64,000 bases of DNA. Source: Niallia circulans (GTDB lineage: Bacteria; Bacillota; Bacilli; Bacillales; Cytobacillaceae). Shown piece by piece: positions 20,853 through 30,204 of the stretch; the first letter of the stretch is position 1; every line of letters begins with the position of its first letter. The DNA is taken from positions 2,084,001 through 2,148,000 of the forward strand of contig NZ_RIBP01000004.1 in the NCBI RefSeq assembly GCF_007273535.1, given 5' to 3'. The notes under the pieces were generated by a model that was not told the origin of the DNA, made no database searches, and was given only the letters and a program-made list of their open reading frames with translations. A program made the translations under genes and the position numbers.

Positions 20853-22223
20853 TTGTCTCAAGAAAATTCGTCTATTTTACGGTTTTCATTGGAAGAGTCA
20901 GTTTGGTTTCAAAAAGGACAGGAAGTAGATGATCTGCTTTCCATTTCACTGGACCCGAATATAACCATCCAAGAAAACGATCAGTATATTACCATTCAAG
21001 GTTCATTAGAATTGACAGGTGAATACAATCGCACACAAAACATCCAGTCTGAAGAAGAGGAATTTAAGGCTCCGAAACTAGTTCATTCTGTTTTGGAAAG
21101 GGAAGAAGGGGTTTATGAGTTTCTACATCATTTCCCTATCGATATTACCATTCCGTTCTCACGCGTCCAAAGCGTCGATGATATCGAGGTGGAAATTGAA
21201 ACATTTGATTATGTATTTCCAGAAAGAAGCTGCTTGAATCTTACTGCTGAATTATCGATTGCAGGCTTAACAAACGAAGAGCAAGTAAGTGTTGAAGAAG
21301 ATAATGATGACCAATGGCCTGCATTTTATTCTGAAAGGGATGAAGAAGCGGAACGGGCAGATGTAACTAATACTCAATCGGTATATGAGTTTGTTGAACA
21401 AGAAGATGAGCTTGAGGCGTTAACGCGAGGCTATGGTCACAGGCAGCCAGATGAAGAGGAAGAAATAGAGATTACGGCTAGTTCTAGCACGGAGGAAGTG
21501 TCTTTTGGAGATCCAGACGAAGAAATAGAGGCAGCTTCATACAGAGAAACAACAGATGAAGAGGCTGAGCGTGTTGAAATTGAGGTGCAGCCATTTCAAA
21601 GAATCAGCCCATTGATGGAGGAAGACGAGCGAGTTTCTGCTGATTCAGGGTTAGAAGAGTATGAGCCGTTCGAATTAGAAGTGCGTAAAGCACCTCCTGA
21701 AAAAGAAGATGACTGGGAAGAGGATGACATTTCACAGGTGCCGTTGTTTACAGAAGCAGATGTACAGGAGGAGCCGCCTCCATTTCAGGCTGCACCTGTT
21801 GCGGACACCAGGCAGGAATTGAAGGTTTCCTTATTCAGAGCAGAGGAAGAAACGTTCCCGGCAGAGGATGTTTTTGATAAGCCAGTCCCGGAATCCTCTG
21901 AGCTTAAGCTCGATGAATCAACAGCAGAATATGCAGAAAAGGAAGAATCTTCCTCGGAGAATGACCATGGGACGAAGAAGAAAAAAGGCCTTTTTGCTAA
22001 AAAGAAATCATTAACCTTCACTGAATTTTTTGCCCGAAAAGAAGAAGAAACACATACGAAGGTTAAGGTTTGCATCGTTCAGCAGGGAGATACGATTGAG
22101 AAATTAAGTGAACGCTATAATGTCAATGTTCACACACTGTTGAAGGAAAACCATTTGGAAGTCAATCAGGATGTTGCAGAAGGGCAAGTGCTATATATTC
22201 CTATTAAATTGGCAGAAAAATAA
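20853..22223 (+). CDS. spoVID: SpoVID, spore coat morphogenetic protein
   Basis: Mother-cell protein that lets the coat encase the forespore with SpoIVA and SafA. 456 residues. The N-terminal domain (about 1-150) contains LRFSLEESVWFQKGQEV and GSLELTGEY, as in B. subtilis. A long acidic, low-complexity middle (about 150-390) follows. A C-terminal LysM-type domain (VCIVQQGDTIEKLSERY to QVLYIP) ends it. TTG start at 20853, preceded by GGGAGGAG; the homologue also begins at this point. Confidence 0.93.
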   Translation: MSQENSSILRFSLEESVWFQKGQEVDDLLSISLDPNITIQENDQYITIQGSLELTGEYNRTQNIQSEEEEFKAPKLVHSVLEREEGVYEFLHHFPIDITIPFSRVQSVDDIEVEIETFDYVFPERSCLNLTAELSIAGLTNEEQVSVEEDNDDQWPAFYSERDEEAERADVTNTQSVYEFVEQEDELEALTRGYGHRQPDEEEEIEITASSSTEEVSFGDPDEEIEAASYRETTDEEAERVEIEVQPFQRISPLMEEDERVSADSGLEEYEPFELEVRKAPPEKEDDWEEDDISQVPLFTEADVQEEPPPFQAAPVADTRQELKVSLFRAEEETFPAEDVFDKPVPESSELKLDESTAEYAEKEESSSENDHGTKKKKGLFAKKKSLTFTEFFARKEEETHTKVKVCIVQQGDTIEKLSERYNVNVHTLLKENHLEVNQDVAEGQVLYIPIKLAEK

Positions 22224-22325
22224 GTTTTGCAAAAGTGTTTGAAAAAGGGTAAAGCGAAGCCCCGTTATCATCATGTTTGGAGATGAAGCCAATCTCTTTT
22301 TCGTAATAAGAAAGTGTGGGCGCAT

Positions 22326-23372
22326 ATGAGTGAAAAAAACACGATTAAAAAGTATACCCCCATTTTAGAACCGTATGGAGTCGAGCCTAATTTTGTGGAG
22401 GAGTTCGGCAGAATCGTAAAGATATACTGCAGTAAGGGCACATTTGCCCTTAAATCGATAGATCCACATAAAGGCTCTGACTTTATCCGTCATGTCAGGA
22501 CATTGTACCAAAAGGGATATAATCGAATTGTGCCGATATATCCAACGGTCGATGGAAGATATGCAGTCTTGCATGATCATAAGCTGTATTATTTAATGCC
22601 GTGGCTCCCAAATGAAGATCGGGAAAGCTATTTCAAAAAGCATCAGCAGATGTTCAGGGAGCTGGCAAGGCTGCATATACTTTCCTCGAAAGAAGTAAAG
22701 GTTGAAAAGGAAGATAGAGAAGAGCATTATGAAAATACTCTTTTGGAACTGGAAAAGGAACAGGAGTTTCTGGATGGTTATATTGAGGAGTGTGAAAACA
22801 CTGAATATATGTCCCCATTCCAATGGATGTTTTGTATGTATTATCACGACGTAAGGCAAGCGTTGAAATATTCCGAAACAAAGCTGAAGGAATGGTATGA
22901 AGAAACAAAGGACGATGAGAAGGCGAGGGTTTCGATCATCCATGGGAAAATCTCACCAGAGCATTTTCTATATGATGAAAAAGGGTACGGTTATTTCACC
23001 AATTTTGAGAATGCCAAGTTTGGCTCCCCAAGCCATGACCTGCTTCCGTTTATTGCCAGATCCTTAAAAACAGCTCCAAAGCAGAATAACGATTGCTTAG
23101 AATGGATTTATACTTACTTCAATTATTATCCGCTTCGGTCAGATGAAATGCTGCTTTTTTTAAGCTATCTGGCACATCCTGGACCTGTTATTCGGATATG
23201 TGAGAAATATCATAAAAGCGATAAAAAAAAGAACGAGCGCAAATATGCGCAAAGCTTGTTAAAACAATATTGGCTCCTGAAGAATACCGAATATATCGTC
23301 ATGCGGATTGACGAAATGGAACGGGAAAAAAAGGCACAGCAGGAAGCGCAAAAAGAGACCCAAGATTCATAA
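22326..23372 (+). CDS. ysxE: YsxE, spore coat kinase-like protein
   Basis: CotS/YsxE-type protein with an aminoglycoside phosphotransferase-like kinase fold, found in the inner coat of B. subtilis spores and placed after spoVID there too. About 348 residues. The N-lobe has GRIVKIYCSKGTFALKSID. The catalytic loop region reads IIHGKISPEHFLYD, where the usual D-x-N of active kinases is not obvious, so it may be a pseudokinase. Start at ATG 22326; an in-frame GTG four codons earlier is possible. Its last codons lie inside the terminator hairpin shared with the convergent gene. Confidence 0.88.
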   Translation: MSEKNTIKKYTPILEPYGVEPNFVEEFGRIVKIYCSKGTFALKSIDPHKGSDFIRHVRTLYQKGYNRIVPIYPTVDGRYAVLHDHKLYYLMPWLPNEDRESYFKKHQQMFRELARLHILSSKEVKVEKEDREEHYENTLLELEKEQEFLDGYIEECENTEYMSPFQWMFCMYYHDVRQALKYSETKLKEWYEETKDDEKARVSIIHGKISPEHFLYDEKGYGYFTNFENAKFGSPSHDLLPFIARSLKTAPKQNNDCLEWIYTYFNYYPLRSDEMLLFLSYLAHPGPVIRICEKYHKSDKKKNERKYAQSLLKQYWLLKNTEYIVMRIDEMEREKKAQQEAQKETQDS

Positions 23373-23384
23373 AATCTTGGGTCT
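23356..23384. terminator. Bidirectional terminator at the 3' end of ysxE
   Basis: AGACCCAAGATT and AATCTTGGGTCT, a 12-bp perfect stem with a 5-base loop containing the ysxE stop codon. On the minus strand it is followed by CTTTTT; on the plus strand the tail is weaker. Confidence 0.8.
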
Positions 23385-23575
23385 TAAATTATTTCCAAGT
23401 ATATGGACAAGGCCAAAACAATTAACAGGGATAAAAAGAGGACATCGAAGGTAGTCGGCAATAGCATCGTTCGCACTCCTTGAAAAATGCAAAACGGAAG
23501 GATAAACCGCGCACATGCATTGCGAACCCCTTTAAGCCAAGGTGGATATGTGTATGGATTGAATTTTTTCTTCAT
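23384..23575 (-). CDS. Small hydrophobic protein of unknown function
   Basis: 63 residues, not recognised. A basic N-terminus (MKKKFNPYTYPPWLKG) is followed by a moderately hydrophobic stretch with two cysteines, then a C-terminal membrane helix. The reading frame looks real: AAAGGAGG lies 9-10 bases before the ATG and a good terminator follows it. It is transcribed against ysxE and valS. B. subtilis has no gene here that I know of. Confidence 0.7.
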   Translation of the reverse strand: MKKKFNPYTYPPWLKGVRNACARFILPFCIFQGVRTMLLPTTFDVLFLSLLIVLALSIYLEII

Positions 23576-23713
23576 AAGAATAAACCTCCTTTCAATCCTT
23601 CTCCTAAATATATGGTGGCTTGAGCCTATTAAGTACTGTTAAATAGCTCCACTTTTTTGGTCCATTAAAAAAAGTGCGCTTCAATTTGCTGGGCAAATGT
23701 ATAAATTGAAAAA

Positions 23714-23731
23714 AATAAGGTTAACCTTATT
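23714..23731. promoter_or_regulatory. 18-bp perfect palindrome overlapping the valS -35
   Basis: AATAAGGTTAACCTTATT is its own reverse complement and overlaps the first two bases of the candidate -35 (23730-23735). It may be an operator. On the minus strand it is followed by TTTTT, so a terminator of antisense transcription is an alternative. Confidence 0.55.
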
Positions 23732-23759
23732 GACGAAAATAACTTTTATTCGGTATTAT
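23730..23759 (+). promoter_or_regulatory. Sigma-A promoter of the valS leader
   Basis: TTGACG (23730-23735), an 18-base spacer and TATTAT (23754-23759). It sits just before the T-box leader. Confidence 0.65.
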
Positions 23760-23769
23760 CTATATAAAT

Positions 23770-24022
23770 AAATAAAAAAGGCAATGACAGGGAGTAGTAC
23801 AATGCTTAGTTGTTTTGTAGAGAGGAAATCACATGCTGAAAGATTTCCATTCAACTTTCATTGGAAGGTAGCCCTCGAGCTTCTTTTGCGAACGGTATAG
23901 CTCATTAGTGAAAGACGGACAGTATCCGATATCATCTTTGAAAGAGCCAATATTTTTATGTTGGAAAAAAGGTGGTACCGCGAAAAACTCCCTTCGTCCT
24001 TTTATGACGAAGGGAGTTTTTT
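23770..24022 (+). promoter_or_regulatory. T-box riboswitch for valS
   Basis: tRNA-sensing leader that lets transcription continue when uncharged tRNA-Val binds. Visible parts: the stem I side GGGAGTAGTAC with an AGTA element near 23790; an AGAGAGGAAATC stem; GCGAACG with candidate valine codon GTA at 23895-23897; the T-box core AGGTGGTACCGCG at 23971-23983; and a strong terminator (23988-24022). TGGT in the core pairs with an ACCA tRNA end, as in tRNA-Val. The specifier codon position is my best reading and was not folded computationally. Confidence 0.92.
23986..24022 (+). terminator. T-box regulated terminator
   Basis: AACTCCCTTCGTC pairs with GACGAAGGGAGTT around a short loop, followed by TTTT. 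The competing antiterminator would use the T-box core just upstream. Confidence 0.92.
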
Positions 24023-24076
24023 ATTTGCCAAAAAAATTCAAGAATTGAAATAATTTCTTTTAGGAGGTTTATGGAT

Positions 24077-26728
24077 ATGGAAACAAATGAACTATCAATG
24101 CCAACAAAATATGATCCCCAATCCATTGAAAAAGGACGCTATGATTGGTGGCTGCAAGGTAAATTTTTTGAAGCAAAGTCAGATGAGGAGAAACAGCCTT
24201 ACACAATCGTTATTCCTCCGCCGAACGTAACAGGAAAGCTTCATTTAGGTCATGCATGGGATACTACTTTGCAAGATATATTGACAAGAATGAAAAGGAT
24301 GCAAGGCTATGATGTTCTTTGGCTGCCGGGAATGGACCATGCAGGAATCGCTACACAGGCAAAGGTAGAAGAAAAGCTTCGTGCCAACAACATCAGCAGA
24401 TATGACTTAGGCAGAGAAAAATTTGTTGAAGAGACTTGGAAATGGAAGGAAGAATATGCAAGCCATATTCGTGAGCAATGGTCAAAGCTTGGACTTGGGC
24501 TAGACTATTCAAGAGAGCGATTCACTCTTGATGAAGGGCTGTCAAAGGCAGTTCGTGAGGTATTTGTTTCTCTTTATAACAAGGGCTTAATCTACCGCGG
24601 TGAATATATCATCAACTGGGATCCTGCTACAAAAACAGCTCTTTCTGATATCGAGGTTATTTATAAAGATGTTCAAGGTGCTTTCTATCATATGAAATAC
24701 CCGCTTGCAGATGGTTCTGGCTATATTGAGGTTGCTACGACTCGTCCAGAAACAATGCTTGGAGATTCTGGTGTTGCTGTTCATCCAAAGGATGAAAGAT
24801 ATCAGCATTTAATCGGAAAAACAGTTATCCTGCCAATCGTTGGAAGAGAAATACCGATTGTAGCAGATGACTATGTGGAAATGGACTTTGGTTCTGGTGC
24901 AGTTAAAATGACACCTGCACATGACCCGAACGACTTTGAGGTAGGTAATCGTCATAATCTTGAACGCATTCTTGTTATGAACGAAGATGGCACAATGAAC
25001 GAACGTGCTGGCAAGTATGAAGGCATGGACCGCTTCGAATGCCGCAAGCAAATTGTCAAAGACCTTCAAGAGGCAGGCGTTCTATTCAAAATTGAAGAGC
25101 ATATGCATTCTGTTGGACATTCAGAGCGCAGCGGTGCAGTTGTTGAGCCATACCTTTCTACACAATGGTTCGTTAAAATGCAGCCATTGGCAGATGCAGC
25201 TATTGAATTGCAAAATAATGAAGAAGAGAAAGTTCAATTCGTTCCAAACCGTTTTGAGAATACGTATTTGCACTGGATGGAAAACATCCGTGACTGGTGT
25301 ATTTCTCGTCAGCTTTGGTGGGGACATCGCATACCAGCTTGGTATCATAAAGAAACAGGTGAAGTATATGTTAGCGACAAGGCTCCTAGCGATATCGAAA
25401 ATTGGGAGCAAGATACAGATGTATTGGATACATGGTTCAGCTCCGCTTTATGGCCGTTTTCAACATTGGATTGGCCAGATACAGAAGCTGCTGACTTTAA
25501 ACGTTATTATCCAACAGCAGCACTTGTAACAGGCTATGATATTATTTTCTTCTGGGTTTCTCGCATGATTTTCCAAGGCTTGGAGTTTACAGGTCAAAGA
25601 CCGTTTAACGATGTATTGATTCATGGACTTGTTCGTGATGAGCAAGGCAGAAAAATGAGTAAATCATTAGGTAACGGTGTTGATCCGATGGATGTTATCG
25701 CACAATATGGTGCTGACTCCTTACGCTACTTCTTGTCAACTGGAAGCTCACCAGGTCAAGATTTACGCTTCAGCATGGAGAAGGTTGAGTCCACTTGGAA
25801 CTTTGCTAATAAAATTTGGAACGCATCTCGATTCGCACTAATGAACATGAACGGATTAACTTTCGAAGAAATCGACTTGTCTGGAGAGAAATCTGTTGCA
25901 GATAAATGGATTCTGACACGTTTGAATGAAACAATTGAAACAGTAACACGTCTGTCTGACCGTTATGAGTTCGGTGAAGTTGGCCGTATTCTTTATAACT
26001 TCATTTGGGATGATTTCTGTGACTGGTATATTGAAATGGCGAAGCTGCCTTTATATGGAGAGGACGAAGCTGCAAAGCTGACAACACGTTCGATTCTTGC
26101 TTATGTATTAGACAATACAATGAGATTGCTGCATCCATTCATGCCATTCATCACAGAAGAAATCTGGCAAAACCTGCCGCATGAAGGTGAATCAATCACA
26201 ACTGCAGCATGGCCAGAGGTTAATACTAGCTTTACTGATAACAAGGCTGCTAATGATATGAAGCTGCTTGTGGAAATCATACGTTCTGTAAGAAACAGCC
26301 GTGCAGAAGTTAACACACCGATGAGCAAGAAAATCAAAATTCTTCTTAAGGCACAGGATGAGACAATTAAAGCAACATTAGCAGAAAATAAAGCATATAT
26401 TGAGCGCTTCTGTAACCCAGAAGAATTGGAGATTGCAACAGATATCGCAATCCCTGATAAGGCAATGACTTCTGTTATTACTGGTGTAGAGATCATCCTT
26501 CCACTTGAAGGACTTATCAATATGGAAGAAGAAATTGCCCGTCTCACAAAAGAGCTTGATAAATGGACGAAAGAAGTAGACAGGGTTCAAAAGAAATTAA
26601 GCAATGAAGGCTTTGTAAAAAAGGCTCCGGAAAAAGTCATTGCAGAAGAAAAAGCAAAAGAACAGGACTATCTGCAAAAGAAAGCAACTGTTGAAGCACG
26701 AATCAAAGAATTAAAGGGCGATGCATAA
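24077..26728 (+). CDS. valS: Valyl-tRNA synthetase
   Basis: Class I aminoacyl-tRNA synthetase charging tRNA-Val. 883 residues. HIGH-type motif in [14 protein letters not shown], editing (CP1) domain in the first half, KMSKS motif in [11 protein letters not shown] (near residue 525), anticodon-binding domain, and a C-terminal coiled coil that contacts tRNA. I use ATG 24077, nine bases after AGGAGG and matching METNE of the family; an ATG two codons earlier is too close to the site. Controlled by the T-box leader upstream. Confidence 0.98.
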   Translation: METNELSMPTKYDPQSIEKGRYDWWLQGKFFEAKSDEEKQPYTIVIPPPNVTGKLHLGHAWDTTLQDILTRMKRMQGYDVLWLPGMDHAGIATQAKVEEKLRANNISRYDLGREKFVEETWKWKEEYASHIREQWSKLGLGLDYSRERFTLDEGLSKAVREVFVSLYNKGLIYRGEYIINWDPATKTALSDIEVIYKDVQGAFYHMKYPLADGSGYIEVATTRPETMLGDSGVAVHPKDERYQHLIGKTVILPIVGREIPIVADDYVEMDFGSGAVKMTPAHDPNDFEVGNRHNLERILVMNEDGTMNERAGKYEGMDRFECRKQIVKDLQEAGVLFKIEEHMHSVGHSERSGAVVEPYLSTQWFVKMQPLADAAIELQNNEEEKVQFVPNRFENTYLHWMENIRDWCISRQLWWGHRIPAWYHKETGEVYVSDKAPSDIENWEQDTDVLDTWFSSALWPFSTLDWPDTEAADFKRYYPTAALVTGYDIIFFWVSRMIFQGLEFTGQRPFNDVLIHGLVRDEQGRKMSKSLGNGVDPMDVIAQYGADSLRYFLSTGSSPGQDLRFSMEKVESTWNFANKIWNASRFALMNMNGLTFEEIDLSGEKSVADKWILTRLNETIETVTRLSDRYEFGEVGRILYNFIWDDFCDWYIEMAKLPLYGEDEAAKLTTRSILAYVLDNTMRLLHPFMPFITEEIWQNLPHEGESITTAAWPEVNTSFTDNKAANDMKLLVEIIRSVRNSRAEVNTPMSKKIKILLKAQDETIKATLAENKAYIERFCNPEELEIATDIAIPDKAMTSVITGVEIILPLEGLINMEEEIARLTKELDKWTKEVDRVQKKLSNEGFVKKAPEKVIAEEKAKEQDYLQKKATVEARIKELKGDA

Positions 26729-26741
26729 TTTCCCTAAAACT

Positions 26742-26780
26742 AGACGAACCCTTTATTTACTGAGGGTTCGTCTTCCCTAT
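26742..26780 (+). terminator. Candidate terminator of valS
   Basis: AGACGAACCCT and AGGGTTCGTCT, an 11-bp perfect stem with a 10-base loop. The tail TCCCTATTT is poor in T, so termination may be partial and folC may receive read-through. Confidence 0.55.
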
Positions 26781-26811
26781 TTAACGATAAATCAAAAAAG
26801 AGGTGTATGAA

Positions 26812-28119
26812 ATGTTTCAGACGTATGAAGAGGCATTGCAGTGGATACATGGCAGACTGCGCCTTGGCATCAAGCCTGGATTGACAAGAATGCATATGAT
26901 GATGGAAAAGCTTGGTTTTCCTGAGAAAAAAATCAAGACTATTCATATTGGCGGTACAAATGGGAAAGGATCAACTGTTACCTACTTAAGAAGTATATTG
27001 GAAAGTGCTGGTTTAACGGTAGGAACCTTTACATCTCCTTACATTGAGCAATTTAATGAAAGAATCAGCATTAATGGTGTTCCAATAACAGATGAGGAAA
27101 TTATGAAGCTGGCTAATGTCCTCTTCCCGATTGTTGTGGAAATGGACAAGGAGGAATTAGGTGGACCGACAGAATTCGAAATTATTACTGCCATGTCGTT
27201 TTACTATTTCGCAAATGTTCAAACACCAGATATAGTCTTATACGAAGTCGGTCTTGGCGGACGTTTTGATTCAACTAATATTATCCATCCATTACTATCT
27301 ATTATTACAAGTATTGGTCTTGACCATACTGCTATTTTAGGAGAAACATATGGTGAAATAGCCTTTGAAAAAGCAGGTATCATCAAGGCAAACACACCAA
27401 TTATTGCAGCAGTTAAGCAAGCGGAAGCAAAGGATGTAATTGTGAGACGGGCGCAGGAGGAAGCTGCTCCATATTATTTATTAGGAAAGCATTTTGCAGT
27501 GGAGAACTACCAATCAAATGAAGATGGTGAAAGCTTTACATTCAAAACAGCGGCAGCTAAACTTACTAATTTGCAGATTGGCATGCTTGGGGAGCACCAG
27601 GTAGAGAATGCATCTTTAGCTGTTATGGCAGCAATGCAGCTAAAAGAAGAGCTGTGTTTAAGTGAAGACCATATTCAAAAAGGATTGCTTCATGCGAGGT
27701 GGACAGGCAGACTGGATGTATTATCAAAGCATCCGTATGTACTTGTTGATGGAGCCCATAATCAGGAAGGGATAGAAGCATTAGTTGAAGTACTAGAATC
27801 AAGATATAAGGAGAAGAGGAAAAGCATTTTATTTGCTGCATTGTCAGACAAAAAAACGGATAAAATGATAGGGAAGCTTGATAATGCGGCAGATGATATA
27901 ACATTCACAAGCTTTGATTTCCCAAGGGCAGCAACAGGGGAGGCTTTGTATTCCGAAAGTCATCATTCAAATAAATTCTTTACGAATGATTGGAAAAAAG
28001 CAATCACAGACAAGCTAGAAGTAATGAACGAAAATGAAATGCTTGTAATAACAGGTTCCCTTTATTTCTTAGCAAATGTACTTGCGTACTTTAAGGAGCA
28101 AAATTTAGGAGAAAAGTAA
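26812..28119 (+). CDS. folC: Folylpolyglutamate synthase / dihydrofolate synthase
   Basis: Adds glutamate to dihydropteroate and folates. About 435 residues of the Mur ligase type: ATP loop GTNGKGSTV near residue 47, TSPYIEQFNERI, and VDGAHNQEG in the C-terminal domain. Start at ATG 26812, preceded by AGAGGTG; an in-frame GTG at 26803 lies within that site. Conserved position after valS. The accessory pilus region begins right after it. Confidence 0.97.
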   Translation: MFQTYEEALQWIHGRLRLGIKPGLTRMHMMMEKLGFPEKKIKTIHIGGTNGKGSTVTYLRSILESAGLTVGTFTSPYIEQFNERISINGVPITDEEIMKLANVLFPIVVEMDKEELGGPTEFEIITAMSFYYFANVQTPDIVLYEVGLGGRFDSTNIIHPLLSIITSIGLDHTAILGETYGEIAFEKAGIIKANTPIIAAVKQAEAKDVIVRRAQEEAAPYYLLGKHFAVENYQSNEDGESFTFKTAAAKLTNLQIGMLGEHQVENASLAVMAAMQLKEELCLSEDHIQKGLLHARWTGRLDVLSKHPYVLVDGAHNQEGIEALVEVLESRYKEKRKSILFAALSDKKTDKMIGKLDNAADDITFTSFDFPRAATGEALYSESHHSNKFFTNDWKKAITDKLEVMNENEMLVITGSLYFLANVLAYFKEQNLGEK

Positions 28120-28167
28120 CAGATTTTTTTACAAATTTTTATATATTATTACGCAAAAAAAATATAG

Positions 28168-28173
28168 TATAAT
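28168..28173 (+). promoter_or_regulatory. Candidate -10 of the diguanylate cyclase gene
   Basis: A perfect TATAAT about 90 bases before the start codon in an AT-rich stretch. No good -35 is visible at 16-18 bases. I saw no c-di-GMP riboswitch pattern in this leader. Confidence 0.4.
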
Positions 28174-28259
28174 ACTAATAGGCAAAAAGTTTGAAATTTC
28201 GTAATAGGAAATAAATTAACAGCATGAGCTACATGCATCTTTTATAGAGGAGAAATTAG

Positions 28260-29984
28260 GTGAAACACTTGGTTAAATCATCTACTAAAAAAATAATATG
28301 GGCAATTTGGATTGTGCTTATCCCTGTTGGGCTATGGCTGACATATCATCTTTTTCCACCAGACATAGCAGGGGAGTATGGTGATTTGCTGGCGTTTTTA
28401 ATCTTTATGGCTATTGTTGCAAGCATGCCGATGGTCATTAATGGTGTCCCTGTTTTTTTCCTGCAGTGGGCAACCATTTCTGTTTTTTTAATATTCGGTT
28501 TATTTGTCGAGATGGTGCTTGTGCAAATAGCTCTGCTCACCTTGATGCTGCAAATGCGTCTTGATAAAAAGTCCCTATTTCGATTGCCGATGAACTCTGC
28601 TATGTTTTTAATTGTGTCATTTCTGAGCGGTGTTTTGTATTATAGTCTCGGCGGAAGTCATGGAACAGATCTGCTGTTTCATGTTGATACCTTTTTACTT
28701 ATTCTTTTTTACCCGCTTATTTATTTTATATTAAACGCGTTTATCCTTTATTGTATTGACCGGTTAGTATATAAGAGGAAAACAAGCTTCTTTACGAAAG
28801 ACAGTATGTGGGAATTTTTTACGACACTTATCACCTATCCTGTAGGCTTTGCGCTGTACATTATGTATTTGGATATTGGCTTAATGGCACTTATTCTTAT
28901 TGGAATTCCGTTTATATGCCTATCTGTTGTGCTGAAACAGTATCATTCTAGCCAAACAATTAACAGCTACTTAAAGAAAATAGCTGAAATCGGTCATCAA
29001 TTGTCACAAACTTTGTTTGTGAAGGAAACAATTAATTTGTTTATTGATAATATATTTGAGCTGATTAAGGTTGATGTTGTCTATGTAGACCAGGTTAACA
29101 GCAAAAATGAACTAGAGTCGATTGCAAGAGTGGAAAAACAAAAGCGGCTTCCGATTTTCTCTGATGTGTTAAAGGAAAATGAAGGAATTATTGGCAGAGT
29201 GCTCGCCGCTAAAAAGCCGGCTGTCTTCCATAAACGGGAGGACTGGGAAGAATTGAATAAAGGGTTTATGCCAGATTATATTGAAAGTGTATTGTGCATG
29301 CCAATCATAAAAAACAATTCAGTTATCGGCATTCTCCTGTTAGGAAGCGTTCAGAAAAAGGCGTTTGCCCATATGAAGCTGATGATACTAGACTTGCTAT
29401 GCACTCAATTTGCAGTTGCGCTTGATAATGCAAGATACTTCGAGAAAACAAAGGAAAACAGTGAACGCTGTGCACTGACAAAGCTTTATAATTACCGATA
29501 CTTTGAGCAGCATTTAACAGCTAAGTTTGCGGAGATGGATCAAAACCTTATTAAAGACTTAACTGTCATCATGCTTGATATTGATCATTTTAAATCCATT
29601 AATGACACGTATGGCCATCAGGCAGGTAATGAAATTTTAATGGAATTTGCGGACAGAGTAGAGAGATTAATTGGCAAGCATGGCGTTGTAGCAAGATATG
29701 GGGGCGAGGAATTCGTGATTCTTCTTGAAAATACGCCAATGGAGGAAGCCCAAGAAATTGCCGAATTTTTAAGGAAAATGATTGAAACTCGATCTTTTTC
29801 AATTAAACAGAATATGGATGAAAAGCAAAGCGAATTGCAAGTTAACATAACAGCATCATTAGGGCTTGCAAGTGCTCCTATGCATGCCGATGAAGCGATG
29901 GCATTAATCAGGCATGCAGACAGAGCGCTTTATGTTGGAGCAAAACGAGCAGGCCGAAACCGAGTCGCATGTTATATGAAATAG
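28260..29984 (+). CDS. Membrane-bound GAF-GGDEF diguanylate cyclase
   Basis: Expected to make cyclic di-GMP from two GTP. 574 residues: an N-terminal membrane block of five to six helices (about 10-225), a GAF-like sensory domain (about 235-385), then a GGDEF domain (about 405-574). The active-site signature is intact as GGEEF in ARYGGEEFVILLE, with DIDHFKSINDTYGHQAGN before it. No RxxD inhibitory site precedes the signature, so product inhibition by the usual I-site is unlikely. GTG start with GGAGAA upstream. It opens the accessory region, and PilB, encoded 12 kb downstream, has a c-di-GMP-binding MshEN domain, so it probably signals to the pilus motor. Confidence 0.92.
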   Translation: MKHLVKSSTKKIIWAIWIVLIPVGLWLTYHLFPPDIAGEYGDLLAFLIFMAIVASMPMVINGVPVFFLQWATISVFLIFGLFVEMVLVQIALLTLMLQMRLDKKSLFRLPMNSAMFLIVSFLSGVLYYSLGGSHGTDLLFHVDTFLLILFYPLIYFILNAFILYCIDRLVYKRKTSFFTKDSMWEFFTTLITYPVGFALYIMYLDIGLMALILIGIPFICLSVVLKQYHSSQTINSYLKKIAEIGHQLSQTLFVKETINLFIDNIFELIKVDVVYVDQVNSKNELESIARVEKQKRLPIFSDVLKENEGIIGRVLAAKKPAVFHKREDWEELNKGFMPDYIESVLCMPIIKNNSVIGILLLGSVQKKAFAHMKLMILDLLCTQFAVALDNARYFEKTKENSERCALTKLYNYRYFEQHLTAKFAEMDQNLIKDLTVIMLDIDHFKSINDTYGHQAGNEILMEFADRVERLIGKHGVVARYGGEEFVILLENTPMEEAQEIAEFLRKMIETRSFSIKQNMDEKQSELQVNITASLGLASAPMHADEAMALIRHADRALYVGAKRAGRNRVACYMK

Positions 29985-30021
29985 AACTTCTATTAATTTA
30001 TATAGTTGTTCTTTTTTTTTT
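29983..30021 (+). terminator. Candidate terminator of the diguanylate cyclase gene
   Basis: An imperfect hairpin (GAAC...CTAT / ATAG..GTTC) is followed by a run of ten T residues. The stem is weak but the T-tract is long. Confidence 0.5.
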
Positions 30022-30145
30022 GTTTTTTGCTGATATCGATCCGGCCTACTAAAGGATTGGGAGGAAGGACCGATAACACTATGGAATATACGGAATAACA
30101 GCCAGTAAATATTCCTGCAGAAAAGACTACCCTAGTAAAAAAGTC
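30022..30145. other. Gap before the VWA gene, structured but unexplained
   Basis: Contains ATCGATCC (near 30034) and GGACCGAT (near 30068), arms that pair with one mismatch and enclose GGGAGGAAGG. A well-placed ribosome site is followed by the five-codon frame ATGGAATATACGGAATAA (30081-30098). No known riboswitch was recognised. Confidence 0.3.
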
Positions 30146-30147
30146 CC

Positions 30148-30156
30148 TGATATAAT
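30148..30156 (+). promoter_or_regulatory. Extended -10 promoter for the VWA gene
   Basis: TGA immediately followed by a perfect TATAAT (30151-30156). The -35 is poor. The start codon is about 49 bases downstream. Confidence 0.55.
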
Positions 30157-30204
30157 AAAGGTACTATTTTAATAGATTATTAGAAGCAAGAACGGAGTGA
30201 AAAA

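Noticed and set aside
25005..25529. A 174-residue reading frame on the plus strand inside valS
   Set aside because: Out-of-frame shadow of valS, no ribosome site, and composition unlike a protein.
28120..30204. c-di-GMP riboswitch controlling the cyclase or the VWA gene
   Set aside because: Neither the GEMM-I core nor the type II pattern could be recognised in either leader.
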